From assembly GCF_902459465.1 (NCBI RefSeq), contig NC_047076.1, positions 8,068,146-8,132,145 on the forward strand: DNA of 64,000 nt, written 5' to 3'. The notes below the pieces were generated by a model that did not search any database, was not told where the DNA came from, and saw only the letters and a program-made list of their open reading frames with translations. Below, piece after piece: positions 11,501-28,372 of this stretch. This stretch comes from Asterias rubens (taxonomy: Eukaryota; Echinodermata; Asteroidea; Forcipulatida; Asteriidae). Each line of letters opens with the position of its first letter. Position 1 is the first letter of the stretch. Position numbers and translations under genes: made by a program.

Positions 11501-11909
11501 ATGCTCCCGTTTTGAATCAAAAAAATGGTGTAGAAAATCTGAGCATTGTTCCTCTTTCTTAATTACAGGCACACAGGTAATGGCCAACTTTTGGGCAATT
11601 AACCATGACGAGAAGGTCTGGCATAAACCCTACGAGTTCGACCCCGACCGATTCCTGGATGAGGATGGCAAGCTCCGCAGTCTGAAAGACTTCCCTTACT
11701 TCATGCCTTTCTCAACTGGGCAGAGGGCCTGCCTCGGCAAGAACATCGGGAAGTCTGAAGTGTTTGTGCTAAGCGCATGTCTCCTGCAGAGATTTACTCT
11801 TGAGTTACCGGCTGAGACTGAGGGAGACTTGGAGCCTAATATTCACTTTGACCTGGTGCCAAAACCTTACAAGATTATTGCAAAACCAAGGAACCCATCA
11901 GAACAATGA
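7635..11909 (+). CDS. Cytochrome P450, clan 2 (CYP1/CYP17-like), complete, 4 coding exons
   Basis: A heme monooxygenase that would be anchored in the ER membrane and use NADPH-P450 reductase. Coding exons are 7635-8532, 8987-9139, 10212-10316 and 11569-11909. All joins are GT-AG in phase 1, giving 498 residues, a normal length. The N-terminal hydrophobic anchor is at about 4-24 and LPPGP at 33-37. The I-helix is AGTDT (299-303), assembled across intron 1. ExxR is ETLR (356-359), FDPDRF is at 409-414, and the heme loop FSTGQRACLG places the axial Cys at 440. Wording such as ATIYETLR, VPHAAVKDTEIDGF and ANFWAINHDEKVW resembles vertebrate CYP17 and CYP1. The ATG at 7635 (AAGATG) follows an acceptor at 7604 and directly precedes the anchor. 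Nothing looks broken. Substrate is unknown: steroid or xenobiotic are both possible, and CYP1 versus CYP17 is not resolved. Confidence 0.95.
8533..8986 (+). other. P450 intron 1
   Basis: GT-AG intron of 454 bp, AT-rich, ending TATTTTCAG. It interrupts the Gly codon of the I-helix AGTDT motif. Nothing else is seen in it. Confidence 0.9.
8987..9139 (+). CDS. P450 coding exon 2
   Basis: Starts inside the Gly codon of AGTDT and runs through the J helix (FPHIQHRIQSQLDDTIGHER) to LPLL. The donor is CTCA/GTAAGT. Confidence 0.95.
9140..10211 (+). other. P450 intron 2
   Basis: GT-AG intron of 1072 bp ending TTTTACTTCAG. It contains a tandem duplication with a 49 bp period at about 9318-9409 (ACGGGTAAGGGCA at 9330 and 9379). 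There is no missing exon: the flanking codons join in frame at the residue between LPLL and ATIYETLR, where related P450s also run continuously. Confidence 0.9.
9318..9409. repeat. Tandem duplication, 49 bp period
   Basis: Two copies of a unit containing ACGGGTAAGGGCAC and GGCATGTTCTCATTTG, starting near 9330 and 9379, each preceded by a T run. Confidence 0.8.
10212..10316 (+). CDS. P450 coding exon 3
   Basis: Encodes ATIYETLRYSSLSLLGVPHA and on to GFCIPK: the K helix with ExxR and the following beta strands. The acceptor is TTACTTCAG and the donor AAAG/GTAAAT. Confidence 0.95.
10380..10749 (+). repeat. SINE-like fragment with 143 bp tandem duplication
   Basis: A B-box-like GGGTTCCAATCCCCC at about 10438 opens the segment. 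The part from about 10462 to 10606 is then repeated to 10749: GCCTAGTACACATTGATG occurs at 10483 and 10626. Both copies include a long A run and TTCTCAATTCTCAGAAGAG. The copies are almost identical, so the duplication is recent. Confidence 0.8.
10745..10935 (-). repeat. tRNA-derived SINE, minus strand
   Basis: On the minus strand the head is GGTTGGCATAGTGGTGTC (A-box-like) with B-box-like GGTTCGATTC. The body contains TTCAGTCCCTACCTGA and CTCCCACATCTGAAACTGAA. The same body wording occurs at 20.1, 21.25, 27.9 and 49.9 kb. Confidence 0.7.
11569..11909 (+). CDS. P450 coding exon 4 and stop
   Basis: Carries FDPDRF, the heme-binding FSTGQRACLG with Cys 440, the L helix and the C-terminus ending KPRNPSEQ. 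The TGA stop is at 11907-11909. Confidence 0.95.
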
Positions 11910-12749
11910 CTCTCATGCAAATGTTCAGATTTTTAACGCACACAATTTTTTGCATTTTTCAATTAAGAATGTACATATGTGAAAAACTTTAAAGACACAA
12001 GCTGGATACAGTTTTTAAATGACAAATATATGTGTACCTAAATATGTATTCGTCTCCGTACCCTTTAATTTTCCGAAAGAGTTGAATATGGTCTGTAAGT
12101 TTACTTATCGTACATCTGTTCTAAATAACCATTTTACGTATCAATGCCAGTCTACGCAATGAATTCTGTTGCACGCCTGAAAATAGCGAATTTGAAATAG
12201 TAACAAAAACACCAATTGTACAGACAAGTTGTAGCATTGCCCTCTGTTGACTGTATTTACTGGTTGAAAAACAAATGAATGACAGAAAGACTCTTTTTTT
12301 CAGTAACTTATGGAGTAAAGGAGTTTCATTCGCCTTGCAGTGTACATTTGCAATTTATCAAACTAAATAATAGTTTTATTGCAATTGCTGTTTTTTACAT
12401 GGTTGGGTTGGAAAAACAACTGACAAAGGCCCAATTGTATAAAGTGTTTTAGCTGAAAGCGGTCTTTATGGCAATTTTTATTCGACAGGAGGGAATTAGC
12501 AGGGAACCTGTCACAAACATTATATGAACTATGGTAATTTGGCTGGTAAACTGTTTCCACCATACAAGATTTTTCAGAGCTAAGCATTTTTGATGAGTTG
12601 GGCAATAGCCCTCATTCTTGATGGCAGTCATAAAAGTGGGCTTCACCCAGACATGGCTATGGCTTTGCATTGTGACTTTTCGAGCCTTAACTGATTTGTA
12701 GATTACTCATGTAAATTTCTGCTTTTCGAATACCAGTCAAATGGGCTAT
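11910..12749 (+). other. P450 3' UTR or downstream DNA
   Basis: Follows the P450 stop. I see no poly(A) signal that is clearly the one used close to the stop. The next candidates, at 13829 and 13949, lie beyond a MITE-A copy. No other gene is seen. Confidence 0.4.
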
Positions 12750-13114
12750 GGCACTGGACACTATTGGTAATTACTCAAAATAATTATTATCATAAACCTT
12801 ACTTGGTTACGGGTAATGGGGAGAGGTTGATAGTATAAAACATTGTGAGAAACGGCCCCCGCTGAAGTAATGTAGTTTTGGAGAAAGAAGTAATTTTCAA
12901 CGAATTTGATTTCGAGACCTCAGAATTTAGAATTTGAGGTCTCGAAACCAAGCATCTAAAAGCACACAACTTCGTATGACTAGGGTGTTTTTTTCTTTCA
13001 TTATTATCTCGCAACTTCGAGCTTAAATTTTCACAGGTTTGTTACTTTATGCATATGTTGAGATACACCGATAGTAAAGACTAGTCTTAGACAATTACGA
13101 ATAGTGTCCACTGT
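12750..13114 (-). mobile_element. MITE-A copy 4
   Basis: Starts GCACTGGACACTATTGGTAA and ends CGAATAGTGTCCACTG. The central GAGACCTCA/TGAGGTCTC hairpin is at about 12913-12945. The outermost bases have decayed, so no clear TTAA remains. Confidence 0.8.
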
Positions 13115-13117
13115 CTC

Positions 13118-13205
13118 GATTTCACAAAGAACTTAGGACTAGTCCTAAGTTAGGGTGAGTAACTCGTGGTACTACTAGTCTCAACTCTTTGTAAATCCAC
13201 CCCAA
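13118..13205. repeat. MITE-E fragment
   Basis: GATTTCACAAAG followed by pieces of ACTTAGGACTAGTCCTAAGT. It matches parts of the long palindrome at 29749-29907 and the elements at 22.04 and 43.95 kb. Confidence 0.55.
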
Positions 13206-15255
13206 GACCTTTACATACATGTACGGCTGATCAAAGTGTCCATTTGAATACCAATCAACATTATCAGTGTGTTTGTTTTGCAGTACTACACTATGTGTGA
13301 GATTTTGTTAGTTTATTCTTTATCAACGTCTTTTTTATAAAAGAAAATAAGTAAAGCATTTTTATTGAGTAGTGTGCATGTTCAGTGTATACATAAAAAT
13401 TACAATTTTTGTTTGTAACCTTGTGAGAGCTTTTACTACGCATGAAGTGTGTACGTGTTACACTATGCATACAGTAACTCTTGGATTTTTGTAAAAACAG
13501 ATTTTTTAATTGAACTCGATATTAGCTACATATTACCCCCTAGATCTTGTTAATGAATTATTGATTTGCATATTTTTAATGATTCAGAAGAGGGAAAAGT
13601 CTAACTTTATTTTGTTATGTCAAAATAATCTCAAAGGTAGTGTTCCTAGTTAGAAAAAATACTGTATATTTTTATGGACTTGTAAATATCTCTTATTTGT
13701 AAATGTTGCTGAAGAGTGTCCTTGTCAAAAAGTATGATAGTAACTTTGGAACAGTGTAAACATGTGTAAACAAGGTAGATTTTCTTATTTACCATTCCCT
13801 ATGCAAGTATTATCGATGGATACACACAAATAAATATGTATCATTATGTATTTTAAAGTTTTGTTAAATTGTTCATGTAGGGATATGCCGCAAACTAACA
13901 ATATTTATAATGCCTTGTTTACAATATAGAAATTTATAATGAAAGAAAAATAAATAAATTATACAGCTGCTCAAACTGAAAATTGTGGTAAATTCTAGTG
14001 TTTATTTTTTGGACAATGATTTTGATTGAAGCTGCGTGCTATCTTCCCCTCTGACATAAATCCAGGCCTTAAATTTGGCACGACAGGCAATGCCATTTGC
14101 TTTCTAAACAAACACCTAGGGACGATTTTTGAGACAGACTGCTTTCCAAAAAGACGTAGTTTTAAAAGGAAAGGGCAATCTTCTGAAACTCACTTCAAAT
14201 ACTACCAGATCATTGTTTTTTTTGCAAGAAATATTTGTTCACAAATACAAGTAGCTACCCTGAAAATGTCTGACACATAAACAACGGCAAAGACAGTACT
14301 ACATGTATAACAAAACATTGTACATATTGAACCCTTACGAATGTGCAACGCACCTCCAAAATTTCTACTAATTCTGGCATCATTTGAGGTGTCAATTCAC
14401 TTGTGTACATTTTGCCTCCTAAAATGGGGGACTGAATAGGTGGGAGCAATAAACGCACTGTGCGTTGTGCATGGGGTCAATAGTTGGTGCTGTAAACGTT
14501 TATAAGTCATTGTTTATCAACCTTTCAAATGGTTCACAACATAAGTGAAGCATACATAAAGTATATCTGGACATAATAAATAACATGTACAATTATAAGC
14601 TTGACAATTGGCAAAAAGTTGTGCTGCAGAAGTAAGAAGTCATCTATTTTTGTATACAAGTAAACAAAATTAAAAATCAGCACAAAAGCGTCAAACACAA
14701 TCCCAACAATAATTTTTCCTACATTACAGTGCCTTCAAATTTGAGCACCAAACAAAACCCAAGCAATTCACATACACGCCTCAACATTTTCAGTCTTTGG
14801 TTAGCGGTTTGCATTAAAGCAGCATACAGATACAATGTACTTATGTATCAGCAAAATTTGCAAACAAAATAATTGACAAGTCTGTGATGTGGCCTGACTT
14901 TGCTTTAAATGCACGTGCAATGTTTTCTTTATGTGTAATTTAAAAGCAAAAACACAAGAAATAAGAAAAAGAAAAGGAGGAGTCAAGACCATCAGCAACC
15001 AGTACCATTTCATGCTTGCAATTTTGGGTCATAAACATTGCAAAATCTTATTTAAGGTTTACAGTAGTCTATTTTTTTTATCAAGACCCTCTGATAATCT
15101 TTGATAAATTTTCTGTTTTTCTGATGTTCAAACCACAATTTATTTATTTAAACTTTTAAAAATGAATCTGCAGAATAAAATTTTACTGAAGTAAACATTT
15201 TCTTTTTGCAATGTTCATGGTACCATAGACAAATTCCATAATTTCCAGAGCTTGT
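13206..15255. other. Intergenic, no gene seen
   Basis: AT-rich sequence with small ORFs that show no recognisable family. Poly(A)-type AATAAA words occur at 13829-13834 and, doubled, at 13949-13958. They might serve the P450 transcript, but the sequence alone does not show it. Confidence 0.4.
13949..13958 (+). terminator. Possible poly(A) signal (two overlapping AATAAA)
   Basis: AATAAATAAA on the + strand, about 2 kb past the P450 stop. AATAAA is frequent by chance in AT-rich DNA, so this is weak. Confidence 0.2.
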
Positions 15256-15803
15256 TTGAGCAATGTCTTGAACCAAAAGGTATCTGTATCAAGACACTTG
15301 ATAGGTATCATGGAAGAGCCTTTGTTTATTTTTCCATCAGTGGTTTTTTTAGAGCCCATTTTTATCAAGAAAATAACAGACAACTGTTTGACTGTGACAG
15401 GTGAGGCACAATTGTTCGATAAACAGACTGATCAGCAAAGTTTTTGGTTGTTCTATACAAAAGATGCCACACATTTTGACAGAAAATATATTCATAAGAA
15501 TGGAAAGTTATGGAGATTGTCATCAAAAGCAGATGCATAGGAGGTACATTCAAAGCGGTTTTGAGGGGTACCTGCTTTGAAGAAGAGGATGATGAGGATG
15601 TAGATCCTGAAGAAGAGGGAGAATGTGATGTGGTAGGACCAGTGGTGGACACTTTAGAAGAGTCAGGCTTTCAAGAGAGTGAGTATGAGATTTCAAGAGA
15701 GAGTAAGATGAAGAAAACCATAAGTCAGGTGTCTGTTGTTGACATTCATTTAGAGGTACATAGTACACACTGCTTTAGCTGTGATCGAGTTATGATTATT
15801 TAA
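15256..15803 (+). other. Unassigned overlapping ORFs, coding status unclear
   Basis: Two overlapping + strand ORFs, 15256-15540 and 15510-15803, give a first part ending SFWLFYTKDATHFDRKYIHK and a second, acidic part (FEEEDDEDVDPEEEGE). I recognise neither. The same bases on the minus strand can be read as a Ser/Thr/Pro-rich exon, 15667-15572, with an acceptor-like AAAG and a donor GCAG/GTAC. That exon is in phase 0, as is the end of the minus-strand exon at 16610. Only one reading, or none, is real. Confidence 0.25.
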
Positions 15804-16609
15804 ACTAATATTGCTTTTAAGTAAGAAATGACTCACTTCTGCTGTATGTTTTAACAACTGGGTTAAGGTCTAGGGCCTACTCATTTTGTGATGAACAATT
15901 CACACCCAAAAAAATTATTGCAACTTTGCCAGTCCACCTGTTATGGACTTGCTTTTGTTTGAGTGAAAATTGTATTTGTCTGAACTTCAAAGTAGACAGA
16001 CATATCCCGCAGTGTGTACTTGTTAAAAATGCTATGCCAAACAGTTCCCTTACAAATTAAAATTAATCATCTTGATTGATCTTTGTTACAGACAGTTTGA
16101 GTTTTTAAATACAAATTTTATTATAATTAAAATATATATACAACTATATACAACTAAAAAAGTAGTTATGCTAGGAAGAAATGAAATGAAAACAAACAAA
16201 CAAATAAACAAACAAACAAACATCAAAAATCAAATTGAAATGGTGTTCAAAAATGAATGTAAAATATTTTAAAATCACAATGAATGAGTATGTTAATTAA
16301 TTGCCCTACTTAATGTAGGAATTTGGGACAGAATAGATAACATCATCACAATCAAAATATTATCGTATAGGACGCATGATTACAGCTATAAACAAAATTT
16401 CACTAAACTGGTTCAACACAAAGTATATGGACGCACGAAATGTCGTTTCTTATGTTTCCCTTTGTTTTGCACTAACGCTAATGATGTGTGTATGGCAGCT
16501 CCGACTTTGTGTAAATCGCGTCCAAACAAACACGTTTATTGTCTAATGTAAACCACTCTACGGTTTAAAATGTACCAAATATTGAAGATGTATATGTCTT
16601 GATACTTAC

Positions 16610-16708
16610 CGGGTAATTTTTTTGGAGATAAGCCCTCATTCCTGGCTGGTTTGAGGCCGGGAATCGTTGCTGTTGAACAGAAGGAGACATGAACGGGTGA
16701 GACGCCAT
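16610..16708 (-). CDS. Probable first coding exon of an unnamed minus-strand gene
   Basis: On the minus strand an ATG at 16708-16706 (CAAAATGG) opens a 33-codon stretch starting MASHPFMSPSVQQQRF and ending LQKNYP. It meets a consensus donor, CCG/GTAAGT, exactly at a codon boundary (intron begins at 16609). Pro, Gln and Ser content suggests a disordered N-terminus. I do not recognise the protein and cannot find its later exons with confidence. The Ser-rich candidate at 15667-15572 is in the right phase. The exon faces the C2orf76 gene head to head. Confidence 0.45.
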
Positions 16709-17140
16709 TTTGAGAAATAATGAATTTCGACCAGACTGTACTATTATTTGAGAGGTAAAGGTATAAATGAGGGGAACACAAAAATGCGTTGGAGAGCCGT
16801 AAAACTAATGAAACTTCAATTTCAATTTTAAAATTAAATAGTATGTATAAATCATTCATTATTATACATTGTATCATTTTTATTTACTAAAATTAGACAA
16901 AAAGTATTCTTTTTATTAAATACATTTCTATATGACTATCTCTTATCAGTAATTACACTTTTGAATAATAAAACCGGTCCAAAACTTCTAGCGACCAGCA
17001 ACCTTTGCGAAAAAAACACTACTTCCGGTTCAAAAAATAACCCGACTTATCGTCTGCTCTTTTTTCGGGGAATTCCTTTTTGCGAGCGTGGTGTCTTTCT
17101 GAAGTAAACTTGGAAACCTCCGACATGACCAACTTCAGCT
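16709..17140. promoter_or_regulatory. Possible bidirectional promoter region
   Basis: Lies between the probable minus-strand first exon (ATG at 16708) and a + strand segment near 17080-17145 that ends AACTTCAGCT/GTATGT, a donor-like site. That segment could be the 5' untranslated exon of C2orf76, whose ATG exon has an acceptor at 19666. The block includes ACTTCCGGTT near 17022 (an ETS-type word) and lacks an obvious TATA box, in keeping with a housekeeping-type promoter. The assignment is an inference. Confidence 0.35.
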
Positions 17141-17627
17141 GTATGTATTGTACGTCCTTCTAAATGATGGGCCCATACCAGGACAGATTTAAAGCAAACT
17201 CACGCCACTAGTCACTACAAATAAATGTTGCATTTTTGTTTCATTCATTCCTGACGTGTGACACTGTACCTCACACTGTACAGAACAGTGAAAAGTCACT
17301 ATTCATAGACAACTCGACCTTTAGTTTATTAAGTGGTGTTTGATTGAAGCATATTGAAGCTTCATTTGCATGGTGTTGAAAATAAGAAGTAACTATAAAT
17401 ATTATTTATTAAACGAAGACTTGCTGACAGTACAACCCTGTGTAAAATATCTTTTGGGAGATTTGGTCTGGAAATTTGACTTTATTAATTTTTATATATT
17501 TCTTTATTTAAAATTAAATTGGGCCTAACCCCTACTAAGCTTAATAAAAGTTGTTTTTTAACTAAACCTTGGAAAAAGGTCCTCCCTCCATGCTGTACAC
17601 TTTGTTAATCCATCCAATACTCTGATT

Positions 17628-19520
17628 AATAATAATAATAATAACACAGCATCTATAAAGGCGTGCTAAATCTGGTGAAAAACCATTCAAAGGCGCCGGT
17701 CAAGATGGAAAGAGGGAAAATTCTCAAGTGTTGGGGAAAGCAAGTGTGAACAGGTGTGTCTTAAGTTGATGCTGAAAGATGGAGATGTCATGGATTTTCC
17801 TGAGGTTTTCAGGGAGTGAATTCCAGAGCCTGGGTGATGTAATAGCTAGACGAGACCGGGGAACAAGGAGCATGTTGCTGGTGAATCTAAGACCCGGTCT
17901 TGTAGTACGGGGAGTCAACAGGTTTTGAATATAGAGTGGGGCTGAACCTTGGAGTGCCTTGAAAGTGAGAATGATTACTTTGAATTTGATGCGTTGTTTG
18001 ATGGGAAGCCAATGTAGATTATAAAGGATTGGAGTGATGTGGTCATGCAATTTATTTCCAGTCATAAGACGTGCTGCAGCGTTCTGAACAGATTGGAGGC
18101 GCTGCAGCGTGCTCTGTGGAAGGCCAGCAAGCAGGCTGTTGCAGAAATCCAGTCTGGAGGTGATAAACGCATGGATGAGTTGCTCTGCTGCCTTCATGGA
18201 AAGAAGACGTCTGATCTTAGCGATGCGTCTGAGGTGTATGTAGGAAGATTGGCAGACACGATAAACATGTTTTTCTAGGTTCATGCACTGGTCAAAGAGC
18301 ACGCCGAGATTTCGTACATCTGTGCTTGGTGTGACCAGGGTATCGCCAATCTGAATGTGTTGGATGGGAACTTTGTTGCGGAGTTGTGGAGAGGAGATGA
18401 TTATGAACTTCGTTTTAGAAGGATTGAACTTTAGAAAGTTGTCCAGCATCCATCTTTGGAAGTCGTGCAAGCAGTTGGTGAGTGACAAGAGGATGTTGTT
18501 GTGATTACCTACCAAGTTGGGACTGAAAGTTGTGTATAATTGTGTGTCATCAGCGTAGAAGTGTGATTGTAAATGATGTTTCTAGCAATTTGACCAAGTG
18601 GCGATGTATATAGAGTGAAAAGAACGGGACCTAGGACAGAGCCCTGCGGGACTCCATAGTATACTTTGGCCTCCGGTGATGATTCCCCTTGAATTTGAAC
18701 TAGTTGAGAACGGTTATGTAGGTAGGATTTGATCCAGTTTAAAGCTGTGCCCCCAATACCAAAATTAGAATGCAGTCTCTGGATGAGAACATCGTGGTCA
18801 ATTGTATCGAAGGCCGCTGAGAGGTCGAGCAAGATCATTACAGCCTTTTTGCTGTCGACTGCGCACATGATGTCATTGTGGACTTTAAGAAGGGCCGTTT
18901 CCACACTATGAAACTTACGGTATGCAGATTGGTGACTTTCGCGCAGCTGGTTTTCTGACAAGTGTGCGTTTAGTCTTGCAGCAACGACCTTCTCAGTGAC
19001 CTTCGACACAAAGGACAAATTAGATATAGGACGATAGTTCTTTAAGTCATTACAGTCCAAAGATTCTTTCTTGATTACTGGGGTGATCAAAGCAGTTTTG
19101 AAGCTGTCTGGGAACTGGCCACTTTCGAGAGAAATGTTGATCAGCCGGGTTATTGGGACTACCAACGAGTTGTTCAAGTTCTTAACCAGCAATGTCGGTA
19201 GAGGGTCCAGTGGGCATGATTTGGGAGGAGATCTCTTGATTATCTTGGCGATCTCGTCCTCCGAAAAAGGTCTCAGGGTTTCGAGGGTTGGACTCGGTGG
19301 TGGGGTTGGGTCAGAGCTACTGCTAACTGTGATAGGTGAGGGTATGGGGCCTGTTTGATTTGAAACCAGGTCACCTCTGATCTGATCAACTTTGCTAGTG
19401 AAGTAAGCTGAAAATCTGCACGCTAGTTCCCTCGGATGCGTGTCAGTAGGAAGCTTGTGGGTTGTTTTTCTGTGCATGAGGTGATTTGTTATTTCAAAGA
19501 GAGCCTTTTGATTAAACCTT
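17628..19520 (-). pseudogene. CR1/L2-type LINE, 5' truncated and frameshifted
   Basis: Minus-strand reverse transcriptase of a non-LTR retrotransposon. In order it carries NYRPISNLSFVSKVTEKVV, LDLSAAFDTIDHDVL, PQGSVLGPVLFTLY, then FYADDTQLY (the catalytic YADD) and a C-terminal domain with RLDFCNSLLAGLP, LHWLP and LWNSLPENLR. The two ORFs (19477-18509 and 18515-17724) are one gene split by a single-base frameshift just before the YADD block, near 18560-18590. No endonuclease domain is present: similarity stops at about 19520. The 3' end is followed by (ATT)n at 17628-17645. It lies in the probable first intron of C2orf76, in the opposite orientation. Exact clade (L2, CR1 or a relative) needs a tree. 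Confidence 0.9.
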
Positions 19521-19631
19521 ATTTACAAAAAAAATTGCTTTCATTTTATGATTAGTTGCAATTCAATAAATATAAAACAAATCAAATTTTGAACCAAGAA
19601 ATGCATCTTGTACTTTGTACAGGTAGTTTAG

Positions 19632-26311
<6,680 letters not shown>

Positions 26312-26379
26312 GATTATCTTCATCCACTATCATTCGTTTTATCATCATCATCATCACCATCATTAATCATAGCCAAAGA
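26312..26379 (+). other. C2orf76: Start of C2orf76 3' UTR
   Basis: Directly follows the stop and includes an ATC-rich microsatellite. The transcript end is not identifiable. Confidence 0.4.
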
Positions 26380-26530
26380 CGTTGCTTTAGAATTGCAAAG
26401 TTCGTGGGTCCAAATCCCACCCTAGTGATATGCCTGTGATTTTGTTCACAGAATTTGGGAAAGCACTCAGTGTACACTGGTAGTACACACAGGTGTATAG
26501 GTAAAACCAAACTGAATATCACTTCCATCA
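26380..26530 (+). repeat. SINE-like fragment
   Basis: A B-box-like GGGTCCAAATCCCACC at about 26406 is followed by GGGAAAGCACTCAGTGTACACT. The body resembles the fragment at 10438-10500. Confidence 0.45.
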
Positions 26531-27185
26531 AAACCATCAGCTTGGAAAGATTACAGAGATAATTTCTGATAGCCTGACTAAAAAACAGATTTGAAGGTCA
26601 AAAGTAGTCAGGCAGATTGGGTACAGGACTCGTGAACCCATGGTGTATTTTGGGCATTAGACCAAAGCAAGTCTGTGACTTTGTTTTTGAAGGGGCGCTT
26701 CAATTTACCCCTAGTCACGAACACCTGTAGGAGGATAAAGCTAATTTTCTGATAGAACCTTAAAGACTAACTAAAACTAAAAAATTATTATTATTTTGCT
26801 ATAGAAAGGTAAAGAAGTGAGTAATGATTAAATATATTATAACTAAAACTCAATATCAATTTTTTTGGTTTAATGTAAGAAGAAACAAACAATCGTTTTG
26901 GTCGCTGTCGTGCTGGGCAAAAATGCAGAGTTTCACTTAAAAATTCCCTAAAAAGCCTAGGAAACAAAGCAGCAATGTGACATCACACAATGGACTCGAT
27001 CGAAACAAAACAATGGAAAATGCATGGCAAGGATTATAAACAACCTTCATCCAGATTGTGGTGTGACCTAATGGTTTATGTCAGTTTGCTCTTTCAACAA
27101 AATAGTCTAACTCCACCCGGCAGCATGGTAAATCATGTACAGTAACTGTAATTATCGTAAGACCATATTTGAAATTAACAATGTA
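26531..27185. other. Intergenic, no gene seen
   Basis: AT-rich DNA with short ORFs only. Confidence 0.5.
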
Positions 27186-27510
27186 TTGTGGTGTGTCATG
27201 GCCGAGCGGTTAAGAGTACCGGACTCAAGCTCTGGTGTTTGATCAGCAGAGTGTAGGTTCGAGTCCCGGACGTGACACTTGCTACGTAAAATTGGGCAGG
27301 TAGTGCTTTCTGCTCTACCGGCCAGGCTTCGGACTGATGATACCCAAGCCTACATCCGTATGGACTGTAAAAGGGGTAACCCTGTTTCAGCCCTAGGAGT
27401 GGGTGGCAACGGCCTCTGGAATAAAATAATTGTAGCCCACACCATGAAGTGGCCTTCCGGCCTTGTGTGTCTGGCGACTTGCATAAAAAAAATAAATGAA
27501 AAGTAAAATT
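27186..27510 (+). repeat. tRNA-Leu-like SINE with A-rich tail
   Basis: A-box-like TGGCCGAGCGGTTAAGAGT at about 27199 and B-box-like GGTTCGAGTCCC at about 27257. A roughly 220 bp body follows (GGAGTGGGTGGCAACGGCCT, CCTTGTGTGTCTGGCGAC), and the tail is A-rich (AAAAAAATAAATGAAAAG). The best-preserved tRNA-like head in the window, but the extra body shows it is a SINE and not a tRNA gene. Confidence 0.8.
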
Positions 27511-27892
27511 ATGAAGATATTCTTTTGCACGATTAAAAAGCCCTGTGGGAAATTCTAACAGTCACTTTTGTTACAACGTGTCTAGTTGGCAGCGACAACA
27601 GCATTAGGGATTTTTTCCCCCAGAGGATTGCTCTTTTGGAACCAGAGGCCTGAACCGCCAATTCAGATGTTGCTTACTTTGACCACTGAAATTAAAATTC
27701 TGGAATTCTTATAGATTTGTTGCTGAGAAGCTGTATAGCCTCGACTTGGTAATATTATAATAACTTATACAATTGTTCAAGATTAAAAGTAAATTTTATC
27801 ATATCAAAGCACAGAGATCATCGAGAAAATGCAGTTTGTGAATGTGGTGTTGTTGTTGTTTTTGTGGATTTTTTTGTAACCCTCGAACTTAA

Positions 27893-28015
27893 AGATACCT
27901 GTGTAGGTAGAGATGATGATGAAGACATTTTCAGTTTTAGATGTGGGATGAAACCCATGTAATCAGGTTAGGACTGAGGTGGGGTTCGAACCTGGGACCA
28001 CAGAAGTGAAAGGCT
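27893..28015 (-). repeat. tRNA-derived SINE, minus strand
   Basis: On the minus strand a B-box-like GGTTCGAACCCC is followed by CAGTCCTAACCTGATTACAT and TCCCACATCTAAAACTGAAA. Same family as 10745-10935. Confidence 0.6.
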
Positions 28016-28039
28016 GGGTCAGATGCCAAGAAGCCAAAC

Positions 28040-28219
28040 TGGGCCCAACTTTATAAAGCTGTTAAGCAGAAAAAGGATTTGCAAATTCCTTTGCTAAGCT
28101 AACAAATATTAGAGGGGCACTAATCGCAACGATGTAACTTTTATATAATTTTGGCAACCTGTTTCTGCTAAGCAAAATTTGTCTGTGCTTAGGGAGGTTT
28201 TTGTGCTTACAAATGGGCC
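28040..28219. mobile_element. MITE-C copy
   Basis: Starts GGGCCCAACTTTATAAAGCT and carries the inner GTTTCTGCTAAGCAAAATT word. The right end is worn (ACAAATGGGCCT). Confidence 0.6.
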
Positions 28220-28253
28220 TTGATCTCCATGTTGATGAAATGATAAGCAAAGC

Positions 28254-28372
28254 CGTGTCCGAATTGGCGGCTACGTCTACAGCCAGATTTCTGGGTCATC
28301 AAGCATTGAGGTAAAGGACGTCCTTAGCAACTACCTTAGCAACAGCCGTAGCCGTAGCTGTAGACGCCAATA
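28254..28372. mobile_element. Short foldback element, TACGGCTAC family, copy 1
   Basis: GTGTCCGAATTGGCGGCTAC at the left is matched by GTAGACGCCAAT at the right. The inside has CCTTAGCAACAGCCGTAGCC. Related wording occurs at 36724-36838 and 53855-54135. Confidence 0.6.

Larger units (their letters stand above)
10317..11568 (+). other. P450 intron 3
   Basis: GT-AG intron of 1252 bp ending CTTAATTACAG. It carries a 143 bp tandem duplication, a minus-strand SINE (both listed) and a C run followed by a G run at about 11455-11497. Confidence 0.9.

Noticed and set aside
18039..18278. Plus-strand ORFs inside 17.7-19.4 kb
   Set aside because: They are antisense shadows of the minus-strand LINE reverse transcriptase.
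27186..27280. Possible tRNA-Leu gene
   Set aside because: The boxes are tRNA-like, but a roughly 220 bp SINE body and A-rich tail follow. Similar heads with the same kind of body recur in the window.
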